20,941 nucleotides of DNA from Basidiobolus ranarum (Eukaryota; Basidiobolomycota; Basidiobolomycetes; Basidiobolales), in NCBI GenBank assembly GCA_040143965.1, contig JASJQH010007091.1, forward strand, positions 1 to 20,941, written 5' to 3'. The stretch's first letter is position 1. Each line of letters starts with the position of its first letter. Positions 1 to 10,270 of the stretch are shown in pieces. Position numbers and translations under genes: made by a program. Below the pieces are notes generated by a model. The model made no database searches. It saw only the letters and a program-made list of their open reading frames with translations, and was not told the DNA's origin.

Positions 1-1031
1 ATGGCTTCTTTGTTTTGTTTGAAATAAAGATTTCACCTTTGGGTGACTGTCTCCCCCCCTAACCCTTACTTTATTTGCTCATGATATCAGAGTTTTTTCT
101 TCTCAGCCTCAGTGGGATAATGATACTATTCATAGGTATCTATCAGAAAATAACTTAGAGCTATCCATTGCCAAAACTATTCCACTTGTTTGTACTATTT
201 CCTTGTGTGAAACTGAGCTTCTTCAAACAAACCATGCAACCTATCTTGGCTTCCCATTTACTCCCACTGGTATTGATGTGAGGAAACACCTGTCAATCAG
301 AATTGCCTGGGCTAAACAGGCTGCTCACAAGTTACTTGCAGTTACACCTCCCAATACATCTTATCATGGATGCCAAAGACTTCTCAAGCAGTTGTGATAC
401 CAGCTCTAGAATATGGAGTACATCTACTCCCACTCAACCAGAGAGACTATTCCAAACTTGATAGATTCATCAGCTATTGCCTCAGGCTGCTGATGCCTGA
501 CTTGCCTGAGACTCCCTATGATCATGCTCTAAATGGAACATTCAGATTCATCCCATATCATATGAGAGTAGTGCTACTGAGTGCTAGATTTTTACCCAAC
601 CTCAATGACTGCAGAAATCCACTGGGCAAGAAGTGGCTAGCCACACCATCTTCAAATTCACTATCATGCTGGAAACTGATATAAGATGACCCTCTTATTT
701 CTGAACTAGCTCTGCATCTGAATCAAACAAAACAGCCCAAAATTGTTGCTATAGACTTTCAGCTGGATCTTTGGAGGCAATACCTTTCCTCCAAGACACC
801 TTTTTTGATCCCCATTATACCAGGCTTTTGTCCTATTGTCCATTTAGTTTGTACTGAATATCTTCCTTTCTGCTTACCACCTTTACCCCTTAACACTGTA
901 TTTATATCCTCAGAACTGGATTATGTTGGGCATCAACTTAAGTGTGGCAATGATCCAGTTTTGTCACAATATCTTAAAAGATTGATGTCAAGATTGTCAC
1001 TTTGTTTAGATTAGTATATAAACTAAATAAA
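1..1031 (+). mobile_element. Decayed LINE (non-LTR retrotransposon), 3' part with reverse transcriptase end
   Basis: This is the 3' portion of a LINE-type reverse transcriptase ORF, and it starts before the window. A frame from about base 47 to 397 contains LSPP and then FAHDIRVFSS at 74-103, which matches the RT catalytic box FADD with the first Asp changed to His. The LG box follows (ATYLGFPFTPTGID, about 233-274). The reading then shifts frame near 370-397 and continues as VVIPALEYGVHLL, LDRFISYCLRLLMP and RFIPYHMRVVLLSARFL, the usual RT C-terminal stretch. An in-frame TAA at 682-684 interrupts it, and the tail runs to a stop at 1012-1014. AATAAA at 1026-1031 probably marks the 3' end. The shortened distance between LSP and FAHD suggests an internal deletion. 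A lost catalytic Asp, a frameshift and a stop mean this copy is dead. I saw no clear poly-A tail or target-site duplication. Endonuclease and first-ORF parts are not in view. The family (CRE, Tad, L1 or other) cannot be fixed from this piece. Confidence 0.8.
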
Positions 1032-1674
1032 GTCCACACCACCTGGTGCTTTTCATCCCCCTAAGAGCTTATCCAGTATGATGCTTAAAGATATAGTCAA
1101 AATTTGTCATTTGTCGCAAACAACATATTGAACTTAAAAACAACTCACTACAATCAGCAAAAATGTAGATAACATCACCAAACGCAGTGGAATCACCTTC
1201 ATAATATCGAAGACTGTTATTTGGGCTCCAGTCCCAAAGATTACACAGCTAATGAACACATATAACCGCTATTAGTACCCCCTATATCTCTGAATACTAT
1301 TCACCAAGCCGAATTAATTGACCATATTGCAAACACCGATACAGGAGTATGTTAGTTAGCAAGTTCAACTTGCTAGAGGAGCGTTACTTAAGTTTTACTT
1401 TAATTTTATGATATTGCACATAACGGCTACAGCTGCTGGCATTTTTAGTCTGCCTAATTAACGTTTAATAGTGTCTTCACCTGCCTTGCCTGTAGCTCGA
1501 GAAATCATTTTAAGCAATTGAGTTGGTGACGTTCGTTGTTTTCAGCATGCAACTTTGGAATTATTGAATGGTTTAATTTGTTTTAATATAGCAAGAAATT
1601 TACATTGTGAGGACATAGCTAATACTGTTATACATAGTTAGATGAGGCATGAAATTCGGTATATTCAGGGCTAA
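1032..1674. other. Intergenic stretch, no gene seen
   Basis: This AT-rich spacer lies between the LINE 3' end and the stop codon of the minus-strand arrestin gene. It should contain the arrestin 3' untranslated region and polyadenylation site, but I found no exact AATAAA on the minus strand close to the stop. No open frame, RNA gene or repeat is supported here. Confidence 0.5.
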
Positions 1675-2691
1675 TTAACAATGGCCATATGATGGAGGTG
1701 GAGAAACCTGTGATACTTCTGCAGCTGTAAGGCGGCCAGAAGCATTATATGAAGGAGGAAACTCAACTACGCTGTAGGGAGGCAGTTGATTTAACTCCAG
1801 TGCGCTGCATGCCGCGACTATAACAATAGGAATATATATAGTACAAATATCCTTGTCGCCATTATCTTTCTGCAAGTCAACATAGACTACCAATTTATGA
1901 GTAACTTCAACCATGGAGTTCATTTGGTTTAAGTCGGTGTACTCTGGTATATTCATAAGCAGTATCTGGGAAAGTGTAGCAGCAGTGAATGGAGTGGAAG
2001 AAGTGCTGAGAGGTTTCGAAAATTCGGCTACTGACAAGCGGGTTGGATCACTCTTGGATGGGATACGAAAGTATGTATATTCTTTGAGGCTACAGGTCAC
2101 TTTTGTTACGTTTACTGTCTTTTCAAGTGGAATTACTGATACTTCAATGTCAAACTTCTCACCAGGCGTGTATACATCTGTAGGTAGAATGATTTTACAA
2201 GTAACTGACTCGAGAAGGGTCTGCTCGAGCTTGTATGCCTCCGATAGCTCCTCCAGCCCGTCGGGGCTGTGATGGATGTACACTGGCACTTTACATTTCA
2301 AATTCGTAAGTGGGAATGTAGTTTCGGCTATAGCCTTTATGATATATTTGATGTGGCCAAAGTCACTATGGAATGATTCAGGTAGATCATGTGGAATCAA
2401 GATTTCAAAAGGGAAAACCTGTTGGCCAGAGGCTGAAGTGGTTTTTAGGGGCTCAGAAAGTGTGCATGTCAGGTCAATAATATTTCGAGTAGTTCTCATG
2501 ATTGCAGCAGGGAAGAGCACAGACAACTCACCACTAAAGTTGAGATGGACCTTTTTGATCATTAGTGATGTGCTCGAGTCAAATGCAACAACCCCTCTCA
2601 AGGTCATATACTGAGTGTCCAAGGCCATGGAAGGGCTCGTGTAGAGTGAGTTATTTTGAAGAATAATGTTTAGGGAATAGGGCATAAACAT
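1675..2691 (-). CDS. Alpha-arrestin (arrestin-domain trafficking adaptor), complete
   Basis: The predicted protein has 338 residues and looks complete. Proteins of this family bind membrane transporters or receptors and recruit the Rsp5/Nedd4 ubiquitin ligase, so that the cargo is endocytosed; they act at the plasma membrane and endosomes. An N-terminal arrestin fold is indicated by the strand pattern LRGVVAF followed by IKKVHLNFSGEL (about residues 32-53). A C-terminal arrestin half starts around residue 162 (SVTCKIILPTDVYTPGE), the usual opening of that domain. Three PY-type ligase-binding motifs crowd the tail: LPPY at about 303-306, PPSY at 312-315 and PPSY at 332-335, three residues from the end. 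The frame is open for 18 more codons upstream, to 2745, but starts there only at TTG. The first ATG (2689-2691), with A at -3, is the better start and leads straight into the expected first strand. No intron is needed. An extra 5' exon cannot be excluded. Cargo specificity cannot be read from the sequence. Confidence 0.88.
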   Translation of the reverse strand: MFMPYSLNIILQNNSLYTSPSMALDTQYMTLRGVVAFDSSTSLMIKKVHLNFSGELSVLFPAAIMRTTRNIIDLTCTLSEPLKTTSASGQQVFPFEILIPHDLPESFHSDFGHIKYIIKAIAETTFPLTNLKCKVPVYIHHSPDGLEELSEAYKLEQTLLESVTCKIILPTDVYTPGEKFDIEVSVIPLEKTVNVTKVTCSLKEYTYFRIPSKSDPTRLSVAEFSKPLSTSSTPFTAATLSQILLMNIPEYTDLNQMNSMVEVTHKLVVYVDLQKDNGDKDICTIYIPIVIVAACSALELNQLPPYSVVEFPPSYNASGRLTAAEVSQVSPPPSYGHC

Positions 2692-5621
2692 CTTAATGCT
2701 GAGCTTGTGAATTGGATATGAAGAGGTGTGCAACACTGCGTGCAACTTTTATAATGTAAAAGTGATGGATTAATATGACACAATCCCAATATCCCTATGT
2801 CTATCCCTTTCTCAATTAGAGTTTGCCATATGCTGATTTGGCAAAATCAATTTAGTCGAGTTCTTTTACTCCATCACGACTACAGTATGGGAATGAATTT
2901 GGCCCATACAAATTGCTTAACGTTTGGAGGATTTGCATCAGGCGCCAAATCTATAAATATCGCAGTATATTGAGCGTACCAACTAGTTAAATGGATCCAC
3001 ATTCGGTAGCTATGGCAATGATACAAGTTTAGAATAAGGTTTATGATGCGCTCTAGTACTCACTCCATACCCACTCCTTATCATGTGGTAAACAAATGAA
3101 TATCAACTCCAACATAATCGTATGGGCCAACTGGCCAATCAAGATGGCCACTGGAGCCGGATCATTCGTATTCTTCCGGTGGTGCTATGGATCTCATGAT
3201 CAGGTTCCATAAATAACATATCATTAAGGTCGATGATCATTTCTATTTTTAACAACAATACAAATATACAGGAATTTAGACAACACAGGATTCTATATTC
3301 TGTCATCATTATATTATCGCAAAGCTATTTTTGTACGATCCCAGGCTGGAGTTGAAAAATTTGCCTCGAAATTTTGCTATAATAAGGGCCAAATTTTATG
3401 CAACCAGTATACAAAGAACAGCATTCCTTCCGTTTGGTCTTTCGGTCTAACTTCATTACGCATCTACAGAAAGTGAGACTTTACTTTTATCGATGGCTTT
3501 TCTAACTCTTTTACGAACAACCCTACTTTACTCGAATACTGGTGATTCTCAATGTTGAAGGGGAAAGGGCATATTCATGCTATAACATCACAAAGGTACT
3601 AAACTTATAGTGCAACCACATTCTTTCCGCAGATCTCGAAATTTCTGCTTGTCCAAGCAAGTAGTTTTGCTGAGTATTCACAAGACACAAGAATACTCAC
3701 GTAATATCTCTCTGTACCCCAAGCTGGTCGAACTCTTATATCTATATGGCTGAGTGACTAATAGAGTTAGAACTGATGTTTACTGGACAAACCTTGGAAT
3801 GCCCATACTAATTGAACTTTGAGAAAAGATTGTCTGCCGCCAGGATTAATTTGGCAAGCTTCGGCTCATAAGATAAATGTTCTAAATAGGCTAAAACAAT
3901 TAGTAATTTCTTAATAAGGAGATTGTCCTAAATTTGTTTCTATTCACTTGACTGATGGTTTTCATTTGGCAAGGTGATATAAATCCATTTGGTTCATGTC
4001 CAAATTTGTTAATTTTAGAGCGCCTAGCAGTTTCCAATATCTTGCTGATGTCTGTCAATATACACTACAGTCGTTGTCAAATACAGAATCAGCTAGTGAC
4101 CTGAAGAGTTAGGGTTAAGTAACAGTTTAACTCAGTGTCATTAAAGCCTTTTTGGGCCAGTGTGAAAGTACTTAGGTAGCTATCTGAATCACTGTATGAG
4201 CAAGAATCTTCATATTCGCCCCGCCTGCTCAATTAGTCATCAATAAATATTTAATAATCAATCATTACAAGAATCCATACTCACAAGGAAGTGGCTATTT
4301 TCTTGTTTTCGGTGTTGTAATCAGCGTACTTTGAGTTATTAAAGGCACAGTTAAAATATCTAGTATTTACATTTGGGCAATTAAAGATCCATCAATTTAT
4401 CTGACATCTATATTGATCTGATTTTCAATCAAATGGATGCCATAATTCCGATGTTCCTTTACCACTAGTATTTTCCTAGGTCAACTCAAAATGAGGATAG
4501 CAAATAATATGTTTCTGCGTAAAACTAGCCTTTAATAATCAAGACTAGAAGATCTTTGTAGGTGCAACCCCAACTACCTTTAAATAGTCGTAAAAAGCAT
4601 AAGGTAAATAGCATCCGTAATCTACACAAGACTACTGTGTAAGTCTACACATCGTCTACGCTAGATAACAACGCAGTTAATACCAGAGGAATTGCTAGAT
4701 TATTTTACTTTTCATTCTCCGCTTCATTGTGAGGGACAAGGGCTATATATGATCAAGCAACTGGAAAGTCGAAGGAGAGTACCAAAATGCCTTCTCCGAT
4801 TCAATCCAGTCTGATAACTCGGTTCATCGATTAGGCGAAGCATGGTACTCAGTTAGGGATGACCTTTGGTCAACTCTATAGAAGAAACGCTGCTCAAACT
4901 CTACTATTTCAGCTATGGTGGCATTTTACTTTTGGTCAGGTTTGGTTGCTTCATGGGCAATGCTACGAGTAAATAGTTGAAAGCAAATAAGTACATATGT
5001 ATGCGCACCTGCTGAAGTAGACGTATCTGTTAGACGCTCTTATTCGCCACTTTGACTTCAACTCATTGGAATTTTAGTAATCCGTATAGTCTAGCCACTG
5101 TTAAACTTTAGCTCACTATCTCATAAGAATACTGATAATCTAATTCTTCCTTAATAATGTAAGCAAAAATAATCTCCGATTGGGAGATAGAAGATGACAC
5201 GGAAGCATCATTCGTTCAGATCTTGACAACCGGACCTATTGTTTAGATGCTATATCGGGATCTGAACTAGCTGATGAAATTCAAATCCCAAGTGTTTAAT
5301 TGGATAGAAAATGGAATTTTTCAGCTGTTCCGGTACATAACCCATTAGCCCTTCTAAATGAGGGAGATTTGGTATAACACGTTTTCGAATGACATGTGGC
5401 TGTTGATGTAGTTATCTTTGAAAGAGAAATTCCATCTGGAGTATTCTATCCAAACCCAATCGGAATATCCAACTGTAACCTCTTTAGTTACTATTATACA
5501 TCCCATACAGTATTGACAGAATTCCATATGTTTTGGTTTAGCCAGCCACGGATAGTGTAAATTCCCCATCCAGAGAAATAATTTGTCAACCTTTTGCCTG
5601 AGCTTAATAAAATCAACCAAT

Positions 5622-5705
5622 CAATTTCTCCCACCTAATAATCATCCAATTTCTCCCACCTAATAATCATCCAATTTCACCCTCCTAATAATCATTCAAT
5701 TTCAC
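5622..5705. repeat. 25-bp tandem repeat (minisatellite), about 3.4 copies
   Basis: The unit opens with CAATTTCTCCCACC and ends with AATAATCAT plus C or T. Copies are 5622-5646, 5647-5671 and 5672-5696, followed by a partial copy at 5697-5705. The first two copies are identical. The third differs at a few positions, including TCTCCC to TCACCC. The array sits in the gene-poor region and does not keep a reading frame, since 25 is not a multiple of three. No function is evident. Confidence 0.93.
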
Positions 5706-6198
5706 GTGTCTTATACTTGATCAAGATACGCCAGCATTAGTCACCAATCCTATCCCGTTTTCAACCTTACTGATGGGCACATTGTGATTGAGATGACCTG
5801 ATCACCATACAATGTTTATGGATATCCTGTCAATTATTCTATGAGAATTGGATGAGGATAATCTCATTGTCCTTTTTGTGGATTTGCTGTTTATATAGGA
5901 CACTTGCACAGTTCTGCTCTCAGATCCTTTGCAGGTGTTATATTAGAGCCAGAGCGTTTTGAATAAATATTCAAGATAATTGTTTAGTTCTGAGGGTGTC
6001 AACGAATGTCATTTTGTTGTTACATTCAAATATACCTCTGCAGCACAGGTATCTATCAATGATGAGAAAAATACATATCTGGCTGCATTAGGGAGCCTAT
6101 TTTATATTGGCACCTAAGGAAAATTAACAAAATAAATTATCTGGGTGAGAGATTGAGAACTAAGTCATAAAGTTTTTACTGTGTTGTTCCTTTACCTC

Positions 6199-6215
6199 TT
6201 AGGGTTAGGGTTAGG
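6199..6215 (+). repeat. Short interstitial telomere-type repeat (TTAGGG x 2.8)
   Basis: Seventeen bases form two exact TTAGGG units followed by TTAGG. TTAGGG is the telomere unit of most fungi. A single weaker match (TTAGGGTTA) occurs at 4109-4117, and a reverse-strand match (CCCTAACCCTTA) at about 57-68. Such a short run could be a scar of break repair, or a binding site for TTAGGG-binding proteins of the Tbf1 type; the sequence does not decide between them. Confidence 0.75.
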
Positions 6216-7458
6216 TGCCAAACAGCCAGGTTTAACCAAACAACAAATGGCACTTGAACATTTTGATAGATGCAGCATTAACATACAATCTGTGCTACCT
6301 ATTTTCATCACTTAGTATGAAAGGCAAAAGAATGAGGGCTCTAACTGGTGAATTCTAAAGGCTACTTTAAATCATTGATTGAGTAACAAGAAGAATTTGT
6401 GTTGGCAGATCGTGACATAATGGGTATGGACTTTGTATATTAAAGGCAACTTATGATAGTGTTTTAGTTACTTTATTCTTAAAAGAATATGGTGACTTAT
6501 ATAGCAGAAAAGTCAATCACTAGCTCAAGATATTCAGGAATTTGCGTAATAAGATATAATAGATAAGTGAGGGTAACAAGATATTCTGGTTACATAGATA
6601 TAGAGATTAAAATATAGTGGCCATAGATATGTTGCTTCTGCTTCTGATATATTTATCATAGCTAAGGTTAACCAAGGAGTTGAATAAAGATTAACCATCC
6701 AACAATTGCTCATCTAGAAATGGGACCATCCCCCAATTGAATTTTTGCCATAATGCATTGTAACCAAGTATTATAATCAGCTCTTTGAATGGGAAACTGT
6801 GAGATAATTTGTTGCAGAGTACTGCTACTAGGAAGAGTGGGGATGCTCTGCACTGTCTAATAGTCATGGCATCACCATCCTTCAGCGACCACTGAAATAT
6901 TGATACGCCATGCTCTGCCCTAATTGAAATTTGGAGATAAATTGTACAAACCATCATGAGTATAACCATATTTTAGTTCACAGTCTTTATTCTGACATAA
7001 GATTTGAAAGATAGATTGAAGTCTATTCACCTTTTCAGTCTGAGGATTGGATTCCCCAGAGTGGCCAAATAGCTACTCATTATTGGCAACAATAACCAAT
7101 AATGCAGGTTAAGTAACATTTGAGAAAAACAACTTAATTTAAACCTATCTAATAACTTGTAGACTAGTGTCCAGCCCTCAAACGGGAATTGTTGTTCGCA
7201 ATAAACATAAGCTTAGATAGTCATTAATGGCTTGGCCCCAAGATAATGATAAGTTATATTTAAATTAAACCAAAACACAATATTGACTATCAAGACACTT
7301 AACATTAATATACAAGGTTTAGTATTGTAATCAGCAGTTATAGAATGCATACATATTGTTGCAACGCTCTATCTTATGGCAATACCATTAAAATATTTGA
7401 TCATCGACTACTGGATGATGGACGATCTGTGCTTTAAGTTATCAGCACATATGAGACG

Positions 7459-7466
7459 AAAAAAAA
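7459..7466 (-). terminator. T8 run, possible Pol III terminator of the tRNA-like sequence
   Basis: Eight A on the plus strand read as TTTTTTTT on the minus strand. The run lies about 14 bases downstream of the 3' end of the tRNA-like sequence at 7481-7560. Runs of four or more T end RNA polymerase III transcription. In AT-rich DNA such a run can also occur by chance. Confidence 0.35.
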
Positions 7467-7480
7467 TATCAGAACAGAAG

Positions 7481-7560
7481 GTCTACTTGGACTCGAACTT
7501 CAAATGTGATTTCAGGAAATCTACTGTCTGATCGTTGCAACATTGGGTTATTAGTGCGAC
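7481..7560 (-). pseudogene. Degenerate tRNA-like sequence (tRNA pseudogene or SINE head)
   Basis: Read on the minus strand, about 80 bases carry the marks of a eukaryotic tRNA in the right order. A D-arm/A-box-like segment is TAACCCAATGTTGCAACGA. An anticodon-arm-like segment begins ATCAGACAGTAGATTT. A B-box-like AGTTCGAGTCC follows, and then an acceptor-like end AAGTAGACC. Pairing is poor: the T-stem and most of the acceptor stem do not close, although GTC at the 5' end can pair with GAC at the 3' end. The anticodon loop is ambiguous. The GTAGA in the loop resembles tRNA-Tyr, but the expected T33 is missing. The best reading is a decayed tRNA copy or tRNA-derived SINE head, not a working tRNA. 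Confidence 0.4.
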
Positions 7561-10270
7561 AAAATATACGTTAAATACAGGCAGAGATGTAAGTACGCTT
7601 TATCACCAATGATCCAAGTCTATTGATAGTTCCAATTGATCATCGAGCCTGAGTTTGAGCATTTTGCAGTGTATTATTTAGTAAAGTTGGTCCATATATC
7701 GACCAGCAAGCGCAGGCATGTATGATTCAATAGAATAGTACTCAGTATGCTTCTGAAAATTTGAATCATTGAGGTGCAAATCCGGGATGTATGGGTCTTT
7801 CGATTTAATATTAGCGGTCCCAACTTTGAGCTTTGCTGTTACATCCGGTAAGGATAGTTTGAAGCAAGAGTAATTTGGAGGATATAGAAGTGATGGAAAC
7901 AGTAAGATACGCCGCCTCTGTGAGATATATTTGTTGAGATGTTGTGATATTCTTGAATCAATGTATGTACCTAAGAGAAGACAGATATCTTGGCAGCTGT
8001 TCCTCTTACACTCTGATAGCTAAAAGTAAGGATGGTTGTATAAGAATGGAATATACCCGACGTTTTTCTACAAATAAGCTGGATCTTGATTGCAAAGCTA
8101 TGCTATAAAAATATTATGTGAATAGAAGTGCATAGCGTATAATCACAAATATTCCACTTTTAGCCGCTCTAAAGAATACTTGAGGGAGTAATATACATAA
8201 GATGCATTTACCATATGCATTTACTAAAAACGTATCTGTACTATTTGAGCAATAGAGTCAATAATTGTATTTGTCATCATTCTTACCGTAACATCGGCTT
8301 TGATTCGCTTTTTCTCGCAAAGAAAGCAGTGTTGAACTCTCTTCAGTAGCCACAAAGGCATGTCCAGCTCACCAAGTCTCTGTCATTTGAAATTCCAATT
8401 GATTTGTGTTCATGGTCAGTTGCATCTCTGGTGAGTAGTTACGTCTCAGACGTAAACTAGTTGGATATAGTTGGTGGGAATAAATCGCAACTGTGGCACT
8501 TATTCAGTAGCACCAATGGCAAGTGTAACCGTACCCGTATATTAGCATAGCCACGAGTATAGTATAAGTCGGATATTACTTATTTAGCTGTCATTCATTG
8601 TTACCAGTCAACCTACCATCTAATTAATAAGTAACAAGATTCCAACAAACGGAATATCAAGATCGGTATCAGGATAGAGATCTGCTTTCATGACTTTTAA
8701 AAATCCCTCTCACAAGAATTCGGTGGCGATCAAATGTTATCGTTTCTTTTTAAATTCCTTAGCAATAATGTTCCCCACATGCGTATTTCCAGCAAGTATA
8801 CAAGAATATCTTGAGTACTATCTGTTTTTCTCATGAAGTAATCTATCTTTGGCTAAAAGAAGAAAAAACGATCCAGTTTTTATTACTTCAGGTAAAGGAC
8901 AACCATTGTAAGTTACGTTCATTATATATGTATACAACATTCAAGACCTGGCCACTGTAGTCTAGAACAGTTCCTTAAGATCTTCATCTCCATACTTTGC
9001 ACTTAGATTATCGGGACACAATCAGCAGTAGATTGGCGCGATGAATGTTTTATAAAAAATCCGGGTAGAGATGTGAGCTACTATAAGCCTTCCTCATAGT
9101 CGCTATTGTTGAAGCAAGCGTACACAAACAGAATATAATTTAGTATATCTGAAAGGGGTCAAAATTATTCAAATAAGCACGACATATAATTTTCCAATTA
9201 AAGTATAGATTTACCTTTGAAAATCAATATTTTTATCAATGCACCTCCAACTTGACCCAAATACTGACAGTAATTAGCTGAGTATACATATAAATAGAAA
9301 TAAGAATAAGAATATATAGATAGTTTGAGCTATATAGTACAGGTGCAAATTCGGGTAAAGTTGGTATTTGAAATCTACTAATGAAACTTCCTATTAGTGC
9401 CCCAAGATGCTCGTAATTAACTTCTTCAGCAAGATTATGAAGCACGTAAGATTATTGGTACCGATAAGGACTAAATGTAACCACATTACAAGCAGTCAAC
9501 CCCTCTCCGAAGCTAAACTGGTAATACTTCAGTATAAACTCTACAGTGACAGATGATGTAACTGCTATTTTCTAAGCACGATTGTTTCATGCATACCTAG
9601 CAAGAAATTAAGGTGCTATTGACTTTACTCCAAATTAGGAATAGATATACAAGATGCATCGGGGTTCATAATGCTAGATATTATATATATATAGGATCAT
9701 ATAATGCCTCTGTATAAATTCAGAGATTCCAACCAACCCAACCGCTTAATACTCTATAGACTCGTAATACATGGCAGAATCCTCATAGTTAATATCTGTG
9801 ATATTCCTTTTGTATTACTTTTCTAATTGCAAGCCGATGTTTGTTATCGGTCAAATTCCATCGAGTTGTGTACAAAATCATAAATGAAAATGGACTTGTA
9901 CCATAGACAATATATGGGGATACAGCAATCCAATATATGGTGCGTATGACAAGGTTGTTTGTTTTGGATTTGGTAGTACATGTTGAAACCTCCTCTTTAA
10001 AAATTTCAAAAACAATGCGCACCGCACTGTACGCAACCTACGCCTACTGGTACTATAGGTACGTATGAAGCGGATCCACCAGAGATAGTATGCAAGTGAG
10101 GCTTTGATGTACTACACTTGTATGAGTTTTTACCTGCGCTAATACTTCTAAAATAGTAATGATTTACCAAGTTGAAGCTACGCATGCTGATTTTAGAAAT
10201 AGAAGCACTTTCTTAAATAGCCTTATAAGCATGGGATATCCACACTATTGAAGAAAACCATACCTCTACA

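Larger units (their letters stand above)
2692..10270. other. Long AT-rich intergenic region, no convincing protein gene
   Basis: About 7.6 kb separates the 5' end of the arrestin gene from the NRPS start. Both genes read outward from it, so it must contain both promoters. Frames of 60-92 codons occur on the minus strand at 5354-5620, 6691-6969, 9236-9445 and 9789-10022. Several begin only at TTG or GTG, none shows a family motif I can defend, and no chain of exons could be assembled. Separate entries cover the small features inside it: a 25-bp tandem repeat, a telomere-type repeat run and a tRNA-like sequence. Otherwise I see scattered AT runs such as the TATATATATATA stretch near 9682-9694 and no long terminal or inverted repeats. 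Long, strongly decayed transposons may be hidden here. Confidence 0.55.

Noticed and set aside
1913-2614. Plus-strand frames opposite the arrestin gene
   Set aside because: They are antisense shadows of a gene with clear domain structure on the other strand.
2692-2745. Upstream extension of the arrestin frame by 18 codons
   Set aside because: It begins with TTG, which is not a normal start in a fungal nuclear gene, and the residues add nothing to the arrestin fold. The ATG at 2689-2691 is preferred.
5354-5620. 88-codon minus-strand frame
   Set aside because: It starts at TTG, ends in AT-rich low-similarity sequence, has no recognisable motif and abuts the tandem repeat.
5622-5705. CRISPR-like array
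   Set aside because: The copies are directly adjacent with no unique spacers, so it is a plain tandem repeat; the window is also eukaryotic.
6691-6969. 92-codon minus-strand frame
   Set aside because: It has an ATG but no recognisable domain, no supporting exons and no neighbouring context; likely chance or an old repeat.
9236-9445. 69-codon minus-strand frame
   Set aside because: It starts at GTG, and the hydrophobic tail is what AT-rich DNA gives by chance. No family motif is present.
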